Assembly: GCA_000507305.1 (NCBI GenBank)
Contig: DF239394.1
Span: 146,806-210,805 of the forward strand
Source of the DNA: Breviolum minutum Mf 1.05b.01
Lineage: Eukaryota; Sar; Dinophyceae; Suessiales; Symbiodiniaceae
Direction: 5' to 3'
DNA length: 64,000 bases
The notes below the pieces were generated by a model, which was given only the letters and a program-made list of their open reading frames with translations, was not told the DNA's origin and made no database searches. This document shows, in pieces, positions 53,431 to 63,292 of this stretch; the first letter of the stretch is position 1, and every line of letters begins with the position of its first letter. Both the position numbers and the translations under genes were made by a program.

Positions 53431-55430
53431 TCATCTTGAAAGAAATCTGTTGAGTTGAAATATGTTGGAACAAGTCCACTTCGGTGCGCCCCGAAGGAAC
53501 ATCATCATGGGCAATGGGCCAGGATAGATCTTCCAGTCATCGGGGTGTGCGAAGAATCGGTACAAGTCAATGCCACTACTTTAAAATCAAAGCAAACACT
53601 CCAAAACAATGACAAGAAGATAGACCAGCAAAACATGTCAAAACAAAATTCCATCTTCCTGGACATGAAAAAAACGACTGCCAAATGGTTCCGTTACAAA
53701 TTGTCAATCCACCATCCCTTAGGGTGTGATTGGCACCCAAACTGGAAGGTGCTGGCTCATGATACCGTCCCATCTTTTCCGTGGAAACACCACGCCTGTG
53801 ACGCCTTCGATGCAACCGCTCCCATTTTTGACGCTTTCCCGACGAGAGCTGCCTACGGATTCCCCTCCCGCGATTGCTTAGAGCCCAAAACACCACGGTG
53901 AAATCGATCCGTAGATCTTCGAAACGCCCGACTTGCGTCGTTTTTTTTCAGAGTTTTATCACCGTAATACCTGATGAGGTAACAACCTATGCTTGAGATT
54001 CCATGAGTTTTTTTTGGATTCGATCTCCAAAGGACTAATTCTGACCGTGCAAACATGTCTCACACTTCAGACTGACACAATTCTATATATATATAAATAT
54101 TATACAGTTACACATGTGTGTATACTGTATGGCAAGACGTATGGACATGATGTAACATGTTTGTACATATAGTAATATATAGTATATGCATATTCATCAG
54201 TTTTAGCACATCCAGCAATTCAAATAGTTCCATATAGTTCCAACCCTTGGCGCTGCATCTGCTTTTTTTTTTCTGGTGGCAACATGGCCACTGAAGTGTT
54301 GCCCAAATACACTGAGCTGTTGCCCAAATTGATGTTGAAGTCAAATTTGTGAACAACTGAAACTATGAAAGCCTAGGAAAACTGAAAACCTTGGATGACT
54401 GTAAACTGTAAACCTTGGATGTTGTTACCTTAATTCACATGCAGAAGTCACAGCTCTCGATGTACTGAAACACCATCTGCAGGACTATCCAAACCATTCC
54501 AAACCATCTGGCAACAAGAATACTCGGGCACTTTCCTCTAAGCAGCAACTGTCTTAGCAGCTGAATTAGCGTTCATGCAAGTGGCTGTTTTTCAACATGG
54601 CAGTTCTTCTTTCGTCTCATTGCATCCGATGGTCGAAACCCTCTAGTGGTAAAACATGACAACGGCTTAATTTGCCGTACTCATGGATACTGGATACTTG
54701 GATGTCCCAGGAAGCGAGTAAATGGTTAGGATCAATTGGGTTATAACCCCAATCTATCCTATGTATAAGTAGATTATAACCATTTACGAACTTCCTGGGA
54801 CATCCAAGTGCTGGATATACTCATTGTTAGCTTGCAACTATCTTGGTTTCTAGCTGCCTCGACTAATCAATCAAGAGCTATCGAGGGCAACTTTGAGATT
54901 TGCGGATGATAATTTTTTCCACTGGATTCGGTCTGACACGGTCCACCGTCACATTTGACATGACTGTACTGAACAGGCGTTTGTTGATTTGGAATGTACT
55001 GGTTGGTGCTTGAACCAACAGATCTGAAAAATATGAGTCAAAAGTGGATCATTTCCCCAAGGATCGGGGTGAAAATAAAACATATTTGAGTTGCCACCAC
55101 CTAGTGTATACTTAAAAATGACATATCTTTGCCATCTGCAAGCAAACCTGGGGATTTGTTGTTTTTGTTGATAGGTATCCACACTCCTCATAGCTTGTCG
55201 ATTCTGCAAACATTCCGTGCTTCCACTTCCACAGCTGAAAATCACAAAAACATATCATAACTATGAAATAGACATACCATCTGCTAAGCTTCCATTTTCA
55301 TGGTTGCAGTTGATCCATTCATCAAATTTACTGTGGATTTCTTGAGACGGCTGGCACCGGCACCCGCACAAAACGGTCATCAGTCACGACTGGGTGTCCC
55401 TGGAGGTGTGCATTGACGACAGTTTCCAAC
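53431..55430 (-). CDS. Uncharacterised host gene, four-exon chain
   Basis: Proposed exons are 55430-55332, 55234-55148, 53876-53766 and 53578-53431, together 148 codons ending in TGA (53433-53431). Readable parts are LETVVNAHLQGHPVV, DRFVRVPVPAVSR, GSGSTECLQNRQAMRSVD, RRQLSSGKRQKWERLHRR and DLYRFFAHPDDWKIYPGPLP. Acceptors are AGATTTGTCAG, GTGATTTTCAG, GGGCTCTAAG and ATTTTAAAG; the donors are GTAAAT, GTTTGC and GTATCA. All three joins keep phase. The first exon is very convincing; the third has an open plus-strand frame across it. A basic Arg-rich stretch lies in the third exon. No family is recognised and the start is upstream. Confidence 0.5.
53655..53765. repeat. Hairpin repeat family I, copy 3
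   Basis: Contains ACTGCCAAATGG, CCACCATCCCTTAGGG and TTGGCACCCAAACTGGAAGG, as in 20668-20762. Confidence 0.65.
54690..54826. repeat. Long hairpin repeat
   Basis: TACTTGGATGTCCCAGGAAG pairs with CTTCCTGGGACATCCAAGTG. Inner arms AAATGGTTA and TAACCATTT also pair. Confidence 0.85.
54894..55104. repeat. Duplicated block, copy 1 (contains family B copy 12)
   Basis: GAGATTTGCGGATGATAATT through the family B right end at 55104 is repeated at 56875-57084. The B copy itself spans 54996-55104. Confidence 0.85.
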
Positions 55431-55548
55431 CTGACAAATCTGACAAAATGTAGGTGAAGTGTAGTTGAAAGGTGAAAGGTAATAGCCAATGGTTGGTTGG
55501 TGCTTCATGTTGGTGATTTACTTGGCGGCATATCTTACTTTCAATGAA

Positions 55549-55622
55549 TTACTGGTTGCTTTATAGGGATTCTTATAATGGCTTATTATTTCCCCAACAG
55601 GGTTATAATCCCCTGTATAACG
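55549..55622. repeat. Hairpin repeat family F, copy 4
   Basis: TACTGGTTGCTTTATAGGGA and AATCCCCTGTATAACG; diverged. Confidence 0.5.
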
Positions 55623-55639
55623 TTTTTTTTTCATTGCTC

Positions 55640-56200
55640 TAGTAAGAATCTCATTCATAGGCTTTTGCTCGGATAGTAAATCACCAGGAATAATCAACGA
55701 TGGGTTGGCAGTGTTCAGGCGTCTCAGTCTCTATATTGTCAACTCAAACAATGCATGATCTTTGGGGCACGGCAATCAAAAATATTCAAAAATACCACAT
55801 GTTTGCATTGAAAGATTGATCCGCCTTCACTAATGACAATCTAATTACCCCTCTCCTGTTCCTGTGGCCCTGTCGTTGGTGCTTTGTAAGATCTCTATAA
55901 CGTTAGACCTCCCTTTTGCTTTTATCTTCTATGTGATAGCCTTTGACATCCTACATCAAATGAAACGGCTGGAACACCATAACAACCATCTTTCAGGTTG
56001 AAAGGTTTATGTTTGTATTGAGGTACCCCTTGCTGCAAATTCACAAAAAGTGAGTCACATCCTTTGAAATCAGATGATAGAAGATGTAAATCCATGACTC
56101 ACACGTAAACGATCTCCAAAACAAAGCTGCATACGGTTCCATGTTTAGTTTATGGATCATACTTTATAAAGGTCATACACTCAACTAATTTTACATTTAG
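55640..56200. other. Spacer or intron
   Basis: I saw no exon with both edges. A plus-strand GTAAGA near 55895 follows an open stretch (FLWPCRWCF) that is too short to call. Confidence 0.35.
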
Positions 56201-56212
56201 ATTCGATCTTTT

Positions 56213-56315
56213 CCATTGGATCCATAAAGCTGGTATTTAAAAAAAAACGATCCATGAATCGTTGATTTTAGATGGTAAATTAGTAGGTATAAATATACAA
56301 TCGTCCCATCTGGGC
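56213..56315. repeat. Hairpin repeat family A, copy 9 (diverged)
   Basis: TTGGATCCATAAAGCTGGTA opens and ATACAATCGTCCCATCTGGG closes. Confidence 0.6.
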
Positions 56316-56529
56316 AAATTTATGAAATAAATCCTTAAGCTGAATGATCATGCCATTTTGGAAGGGGGGATAGGCCCCTTACAATTACAATACCACCAAT
56401 GTAATCATAAATACCTCATTTATGGATTTCCCTCAGTTGATACCTGATTCTCCTATATTTCAACCTATATTTATAAATAATATTTCAATTTTTTCACCCA
56501 CCATTTTTTCGGTGTTGTTTTTTTTCCAC

Positions 56530-56639
56530 CAAACCGGCGGCGAACTTTTTGAAGGCTTGGCACCGTTGGCACCTCCAAGACTTCCCGCAGTTTTTCGCTC
56601 TCGACCTGGTCCGAAAGAATATGGGGGTCAAGGACGATG
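56530..56639 (-). CDS. Candidate internal exon
   Basis: An acceptor (CCTGCATCGTAG) precedes a 110-nt frame reading IVLDPHILSDQVESEKLRE and VPTVPSLQKVRRR, ending at a GTGGAA donor. Codon use looks clearly coding. It probably belongs to the gene whose later exons begin at 55430, but the phase of the join was not resolved. Confidence 0.5.
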
Positions 56640-56727
56640 CTACGATGCAGGAGAATCACTAGGGTGGCTGGTTTTTCAACCAACCCATGTGAACAAGAAT
56701 GAGTTGAGGTAGAACAAGAATCTACTA

Positions 56728-56846
56728 ATCTAGTTGGTGGTTGAACCAACCCATTTTGAAAGATATGCTCGTCAAAATGGGTTCATCTTCCCCCAACGAT
56801 CGGGATGAAAAATAAAACATAAATTTGAGTTGCCACCAATTAGATC
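56728..56846. repeat. Hairpin repeat family B, copy 13
   Basis: TCTAGTTGGTGGTTGAACC opens and GAGTTGCCACCAATTAGA closes. Confidence 0.75.
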
Positions 56847-56874
56847 AGGGTATATATGAACTAGTTGGTGGTTG

Positions 56875-57084
56875 AGATTTGCGGATGAGCATTTTTTCCA
56901 CTGGATTCGGTCTGACACTGGACCGTCATTTTTGACATGACTGTACTGAACAGGCGTTTGTTGATTTGGAATGTACTGGTTGGTGGTTGAACCAACCCAT
57001 TTGAAAAAATATTCGTCAAAAGTGGATCATTTCCCCCAGGATCGGGGTGAAATGAAGAAATATTTGAGTTGCCACCATCTAGAT
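56875..57084. repeat. Duplicated block, copy 2 (contains family B copy 14)
   Basis: The partner of 54894-55104. It includes CTGTACTGAACAGGCGTTTG in both. The B copy spans 56976-57084. Confidence 0.85.
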
Positions 57085-57192
57085 AATATTTCACCAACCT
57101 AGATTTCCCTGAAACAAGGGGTCCCATTTCCCTTCCTCAGCTACATTTTGGGGTGAGGTCGTGTGAGGTCGCTAAAATTTGACCAGATATAT
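57085..57192. repeat. Hairpin repeat family H, copy 3
   Basis: ATTTCACCAACCTAGATTTCC and GGTCGCTAAAATTTGACC match 32183 and 44868 (outer left arm shortened). Confidence 0.7.
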
Positions 57193-57220
57193 GATACATG
57201 TTATTCAAAAATAGAAACAA

Positions 57221-57282
57221 ATAGAAAGATAGATAGATAGATAGATTGATAGATAGGCAAATAGATAGACAAATAGATAGAA
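57221..57282. repeat. (AGAT)n microsatellite
   Basis: Imperfect AGAT units with some AAAT. Confidence 0.85.
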
Positions 57283-57569
57283 ATTTAAAGATGACATTTA
57301 GGTCTTGAGACAGATTGTGAGTTTGATAGTACAACAAGCAATTGATGAATACTTACACACACACAGGGTTAATCATTGGAAAATTAGATACTTAGATCTT
57401 AGTCTATTATCTAAAAAATCTGATACAAAATGAATAGAAACATAGATCAGTAAATGTATGACATAATGAAAACCAAAGATATGTTTCATTGTTTGAAGTC
57501 TATGTTTTTGGCCCTTTAAAAAAAAAGTCCCACCCCGGAAACTGGGATTTTTTTTGTTTTCGGTCCCGC

Positions 57570-57648
57570 CTGTTCCCGGTGGAGTCGAATCTGCGTGCCG
57601 AAGCGATGAAAAACTTCGATCAAATCTTTGCGTGTGTCGTTCTCGTTC
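57570..57648 (-). CDS. Candidate internal exon
   Basis: An acceptor, CAACCGATCCCAG, precedes a frame reading NENDTRKDLIEVFHRF, then TQIRLHREQ, ending at a possible GC donor. The frame stays open further to 57532, so the 3' edge is uncertain. Confidence 0.45.
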
Positions 57649-57715
57649 CTGGGATCGGTTGAAAAACACAACCCTGAAGTTTTGACATGTTAAACGCCCC
57701 TGAAAGATGACCCAT

Positions 57716-57789
57716 AGGTCGATCTATGCATGGTATACGTATATCTACCTACATTTACCGTAAAAATCAACCAAATGTAGGTATATGTA
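57716..57789. repeat. Hairpin repeat family A, half copy cut by copia-3
   Basis: CTATGCATGGTATACGTATA through AACCAAATGTAGGTATATGTA (each piece up to 20 bases), then the LTR begins where the right arm should continue. Confidence 0.65.
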
Positions 57790-57998
57790 TGTGAAAATTC
57801 CTGACACCATGATGGTATCATAATCATGAGTGGTTGTATGTGGCATCTCGGGTCAAATAGGGCCCTTGAGCTGAGCGTGGATTCGCTCTTACCGCTATGG
57901 CAGATTGAAGGAAAAAGCATCAGTGGCGTGATTCGCTTTGTGGCCTTTTTGGCATTCATCCTGAGCCATACTGGTTGTTTTGGGCTACCGGATTTACA
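57790..57998 (+). repeat. Copia-3 putative 5' LTR
   Basis: Starts TGTGAAAATTCC and ends GGATTTACA, followed at once by the primer-binding site. The left edge is inferred from TG and the interrupted family A repeat; no partner LTR confirms it. Confidence 0.6.
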
Positions 57999-58011
57999 TG
58001 GTAGCGGAGCT
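57999..58011 (+). other. Copia-3 primer-binding site
   Basis: TGGTAGCGGAGCT, identical to copia-1. Confidence 0.82.
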
Positions 58012-58137
58012 GCACACGTTCCTGTGACAGCATTGTGAGGACCCAGCCTTTTCCTGGGAAACTAGTGGGTGCTTCACTGCACCAAGGGTTCGCGTGCCCG
58101 GTAGTGGCACCAGCAGATTGATCACGACCTTGACATC

Positions 58138-59778
58138 ATGGTGGAGTCGAAGGACGTTTTCCGTGATCTTGGATTCGATGGGAAACCTGCTGGATATCGC
58201 GAATTCAGGCGAAAAGTAATTCTGTCAGTAGCATCTCTGGAAGATAAGCAGCAACACTTGGCTGGACCTCGATTGTTGAATCGCCTCAGTGGAGAGGCTT
58301 GGCGAGCTACAGAACACCTCAGTGTAGCTCAGATTCGAAGTGACGAGGGTTGGCTTAAGGTCCTGCAGACCTTAGATGCTCACTACAGATTTCTGCCTGA
58401 GACGGAGTTGCATGAAAGCATAGACGAGTTTTTGTTTCTCTTGAAACGCAAGGGTGGTGAAGGAGCAACAGCCTTCGCATCGAGATTCAAGACGCAACTT
58501 CACCGTTTGGAAACGTTGATACATCAAGAACGACAAGTATCAAAGAAACAAAAGGTGAAACATCCTCAGGAAACGGAGGAAAAACCGGACAGCAGTTTGG
58601 AAGATTCTGGATCTGACCGTGGTGAGTCACAGGACGAGGAAACAGATCGCCCTGAAGAACAACCTCAGGCTGAACGACCTCAGCCAGCACGTGAAGGTGC
58701 ACCATTGGATCCTCCGATGACCCCAAGTTACCATGGTTCACGAGCTGCATCAGTCACCTCAAAGTCTTCAGCCCGTGGTTCGAAGAGACCTTCTGACACA
58801 GCTGGAACTTACAAGGCTGATCAACTTCGAGCTCAACGTCGAATGCAGCGTGTTCTGGGAACTTTGGAGGCATCTCAAACAACTCCAAAGCCGGTGTTTC
58901 CACAGAGTGTCCTTGGACACTTATTCATGAGGAAGTATGGTCTGTCAAGAGAACAAAGGTCCTTGGTGATACGATCAACTGGTGGTAGCTCTCGTTTTTC
59001 TGACATTGAGACGATTCTCCGAGCTAGTGACTTTGAGGAACAGAAACATGACGACCGACGACATCCTTCACGGCCTCCTGCAAGACATCGTCAGGTTAAT
59101 GCTGTGACGGAGTTTGATGAGCCGGGGTCTTCCAGCTCTTTGGATCAAGTCACATCTGGAGATGAAACGGATGAAAACGAAGCTATGGAAGTTGGCCATG
59201 GGAGCTCTGATGAGGAGCTTGAGACCGAACTTCAAGAAGTCTATGAAATTCAAAAGAAAGCAAAGAAGCAGTTCAAGAAATCATTCAAAACCTACAAGGA
59301 AAGCAAACAACGCGTCAAAGAGATCAAAAAGTCGCGACAACCATACCTGCCAGTCGTAGCTTTGCAAACTGGAGATCAGCCGAGTTCTTCAACATCGCAA
59401 AATCCTGCGAAACCTGAAAGGTATGAACGCAAGTCCTTTGGAAAAGGACAACCAAAACGAAAGCCGGATGGGAAACCGAAACCCAAACGAGAAGAGGTCA
59501 ATCTGACAACAGCTGGCTATATCACCGAGTTCAACTACATGGTCCTGAAGGAATATCTCCCCGAAGGGTCGGAAATGGAAGTCTTGTTGGCTTCTATCCC
59601 TTCAGGCTATGCAATCATCGACACAGGATGTACGACCTCAGTGATTGGAGCGGATACTGCAAAAAGGTACGAGAAGTACTTTGTGGAACAAGGGTATCCT
59701 CCACCTGAAGCTATGCAATTGCCTCCTGTTCGTTTGAAGGGGTTCAACGGTTCCGGTGAGGAAACGCTGAAGGTTTGA
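58138..59778 (+). CDS. Copia-3 Gag and protease N-terminal half
   Basis: A 546-residue frame starting about 130 nt after the primer-binding site. A capsid-like helical N-terminus (DGKPAGYREFRRKVIL, LNRLSGEAWRATEHL) is followed by a long charged region with EETDRPEEQPQ and an acidic patch near residue 350. A basic tail (KGQPKRKPDGKPKPKRE) has no zinc knuckle. The aspartic protease site AIIDTGCTTSVIG sits at Asp495. TGA comes soon after in ETLKV, before the protease is complete. The rest continues one base back in the next ORF. Confidence 0.9.
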   Translation: MVESKDVFRDLGFDGKPAGYREFRRKVILSVASLEDKQQHLAGPRLLNRLSGEAWRATEHLSVAQIRSDEGWLKVLQTLDAHYRFLPETELHESIDEFLFLLKRKGGEGATAFASRFKTQLHRLETLIHQERQVSKKQKVKHPQETEEKPDSSLEDSGSDRGESQDEETDRPEEQPQAERPQPAREGAPLDPPMTPSYHGSRAASVTSKSSARGSKRPSDTAGTYKADQLRAQRRMQRVLGTLEASQTTPKPVFPQSVLGHLFMRKYGLSREQRSLVIRSTGGSSRFSDIETILRASDFEEQKHDDRRHPSRPPARHRQVNAVTEFDEPGSSSSLDQVTSGDETDENEAMEVGHGSSDEELETELQEVYEIQKKAKKQFKKSFKTYKESKQRVKEIKKSRQPYLPVVALQTGDQPSSSTSQNPAKPERYERKSFGKGQPKRKPDGKPKPKREEVNLTTAGYITEFNYMVLKEYLPEGSEMEVLLASIPSGYAIIDTGCTTSVIGADTAKRYEKYFVEQGYPPPEAMQLPPVRLKGFNGSGEETLKV

Positions 59779-62700
59779 AGTGGACAGTACGATTGGGAGA
59801 ACTGACTGGCAACATAACGACCTATGTGATTCCTGGAAACGCACCATTTCTCCTTTCCCGAAAGATTATGGAAGGAATGGAAGGTGTGATCGACTTCAAG
59901 AAGCGCACTTTGACCAGCACCAAACATGGCCTGGTAGATGCCCCATTGAAGCAAGCCTCGAACGGACATCTTTTGTTGTCCATCTGCCCAGAACGTCCTG
60001 ACCTTGAACTGAATGTTATCGAGCCCAATACGCAAGATAGTGATGTCGACAATCAACCCGACGAAGATCGTGATGCTGAATCCATTGATGAGCCACCGAG
60101 GCCAGAAACTGATAATGGGGGTTTGGGCAAAGGTTTGAAGGTAAATAAGAAGACCCATAAGACCACCACCTCTGACATTCGGAGGGCGTTTCAGCACATC
60201 GTCAAAAATACAAAAAATGGTAGGGTTGATATTGAGAAGTTTCGTGAACCTTTGAAAACTATCTTTGGTGAAAACAGTCCCAACCTTTCCACGGTTCTTG
60301 TTGCATACAAGCCTAAGTTAGAAAGGATACCTGAGATAGCTTCAAGGGAATCAACTTATGTTTCAGTGATATCACTAGCTAATGATGGTAAGTTGGAAAA
60401 ATCCCCATGGAAGTTGAGACCGTCAGGTGCCAGCCGAAAACCTGTCCATGCAATGAGTGTAGCACTGTTTGCATTTCTAAACGGGGAACCAGCCCCATCG
60501 CCTGCACAGTCCGCAGACGAAAGTTCGTCAGAACCGTCACCATCAACATCGGTGATGGCTCAACCATCTACTAGTGTTGTCCCTGCAGCAAGAGAGACTT
60601 GTTATTGTTGTTCCCCAAAAGATCATGAAGAACCTGAAGGTGATAAAGAAGGGAATCATAATGACTTGGATCTTGATGTTCTTTATGAAGATATCGATTG
60701 GACTGATTTGGAAACCCAAGAATTGAGTAAAGAGTCCCTTGATAATATAAAGAATAGCATACAATCATTGCGCAGGATCAGCAGTAGGATGACCTTGTCA
60801 CGCATCTTGTCCGAACGAGATAAAGTGATAAGTGAAGTAGCAACCTGGTTGGGTCCACAGGCCTTTAAGTTAAAGAAGAGAGTAGGACTGATTGAAGTGT
60901 TCACCGGGAAGGCACCCCTCTCAAGACACTTTGAAAGGAGAAGCCAGACGGAAAGTATCAGAATAGGCCTAGATTATGGACAAGACCTGAACAAGCTGAA
61001 AGATCGTCGTAACTTGTTGTTGTTGATAGGTCTGACCCAACCTCAGCATGTGTGGTATTCCTTTCCCTGTGGTCCGTGGAGTGCCTGGAGTAGATTGAAC
61101 CAGTCAAAATCACCACAGCAGTTTGCCGACATTGAAGATAAACGTAACCAAGCCAGAAAACATCTTCAAGTTGTGTCCGAAAGTTGGCATCTCCAGACCT
61201 CACTCGGAGGATCATGCCATGCTGAAAATCCTTTAACCTCGTTAGCCTGGCAAGAGTTAAACGTTGGAAGTGTTTGGTCGGTCCGAATCGACCAGTGTGC
61301 CACTGGCCTTTGCAGTGTTAGGTCAGGCATTCCAGTGAAGAAACCGACTCGCATCATAAGTACTGATGAACATGTCGTTGCAGCCTTGTCATCGTACATT
61401 TGTGATGGTAGTCATCAACATGAGCATCTTGAAGGTAATTATAAAGGTAGGCCATTGACCAGCCATGCTGAAACATATCCCAACAAATTGTGCCGCATAA
61501 TCAGCCAAGCTTTGTGTCAAAATAAGCCAAAACCATTGATTCCACTTCAAGAAGTCCTTGCTGAAGATAATGAAGAACTGGAAGAGCCTGAAGTCGTTGC
61601 TGAAGACCAGAGTAGAGCACCTTCCAAAGATATCTTGAATCCCAAGGGATTCAATGCCAAGGCGTTGATTCGCAAGCTGCATGTAAACACAGGACATGCC
61701 TCCCCTGAGCAAATGCTTCGATTGGCCGTGAGATGTAATGCTTCTGAAGAGTTGAAACAAGAAATTAGGAAGTTCGACTGCCCCATTTGTAATGAACTGA
61801 AGCCACCGGCATCCTTTCGTAAAAGCACAATAGCCCATGCTGAAAAGCCGAACGAAATTGTTGGTGTTAACTACGTCCAATTTGAGCTGAAGAAAGAACT
61901 GGGAGGTGGTAAGATGTCCGAGATTGTGTTTAATGTGCTGACTTGTGTCGATTTAGCGACTGGTTTTGCCCAGCAAGTCGTGGTCCCAAAAGGACCGAAT
62001 AACTTGTCAAAAGCATTTCATAGTGCCTGGACTCGTCCCTATGGTGCTCCCAAGATGGTGTATATGGATCCTGCACATGCCAGCATTTCTGTAGATTTCC
62101 AAACATATCTTGCACATCATGATATAGTTTTGCTTCACTGTGCAACGGATGCCCATCACCAAATTGGGCAAGTTGAAATTGCCAACCGTGTTCTTCGCAA
62201 CATGTGTCAAAGGATGTGGCAAACCACAGAACGTCCACCCGAAGAATTGGTAGAAATGTGTGCTTCTGTAAGGAATGATCATTTAAGAAAGTGTGGCTAT
62301 TCCCCATCACAGTGGTTTTTGGGTAAGGAACCTCGCCACGCTGGCATGTTGACTGATATGAAGGAACAAGAAAACATAGTCACTCAAAGCCAGTTCTTTT
62401 CTGATCCACAGTTTGCATCCATTGTGCTACTTCGTGAAGAAGCTGCAAAAGCATTCTATGAAGAACATGCCAAAGACACATGGCGTCGAGCCGTTGCAAC
62501 CCGCAGTAGACCCATGAGAGGTCCCTACACAGCTGGCCAACTGGTCTACATGTTTCGTCGCACTGGTCGGGGTCGTCTCTCCACCAGACATGGCCGATGG
62601 CTAGGTCCCGGAAGAATAGTTGGTGTAGAATCATCCCGAGGTAGCATCGTTCCGAGAATTGTATGGGTATCGTATAATGGCTATCTCTATCGTTGTTCAG

Positions 62701-63292
62701 TTGAAGGTTTGAGACCACTTGTTGAAGATGAAGCCCAGTTTAGAAAACTAGCTGAAAATGTAAGCAGTGGTCAAATACCTGGAGAACTGTCTGATGTCCA
62801 TGATAAGTTGACCCAAAAGTTTGGTAACTTTCACGACCTTCTAGATGATGCACCAAAAGAAGAAGACCACGAATTAGACATAGACCTCCGGGAAGAGCCT
62901 GACGCTCCTGAAGATCCTGATTCGGAGGGCGGACCTAGAAAAGTGAGACGACGATTCTACCGTAGTCCAGAGTATTGGAAAAGAAGGAATGAAGGAGCCC
63001 CACCACTAGGCCCACTGCATGAAGGACCTATGCCTCATGTCATAACCGACCCTAGTGAACTTAGTCAAGATAACAAACGTAGGAAGGTTGAATTTGAGGG
63101 AAATCCTGAAGTAGTGCTAGATGATGGAGTTTCACCAAGCATAGCTCCCGCCAATGAACCTAGTGAAGAATTGCCTGACATTGCAATGCCTGAAGCCGGG
63201 GACTCCATTCCTGAAGTTCCTGGCCCATCGGAAGGACAGCCTCCTGATAATACCGATGAAGGAATGCCTCCGGTTGAGGAAGGTCCATTCCA
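59775..63292 (+). CDS. Copia-3 protease end, methyltransferase-like domain and integrase
   Basis: It begins with the protease remainder (YVIPGNAPFLLSRKIMEG). At about residues 375-600 lies a C5-methyltransferase-like region: GLIEVFTGKAPLSRHF, VWYSFPCGPWSAWSRLNQ with a PCxxWS motif, CHAENPLTS, and KKPTRIISTDEH. The integrase has GHASPEQML with CPIC as zinc finger. The core reads IVGVNYVQFEL, where the first catalytic Asp is Asn699 (codon AAC at 61869), then VYMDPAHAS and GQVEIANR. An SH3-like tail (GPGRIVGVESSRG) and acidic Pro-rich linker follow. RT is absent. The frame runs to 63638, but after about 63292 it reads the antisense of another ORF. Confidence 0.88.

Larger units (their letters stand above)
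57790..63292 (+). mobile_element. Copia-3, truncated and rearranged copia element
   Basis: It has a putative 5' LTR (57790-57998), primer-binding site, Gag-PR, then pol through integrase and an acidic linker. It ends without RT or RNase H at about 63292, where the sequence joins an opposite-strand ORF. No second LTR lies in the window. Gag and pol frames are split by one base inside protease and the integrase lacks its first catalytic Asp, so this copy is dead. Confidence 0.9.
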
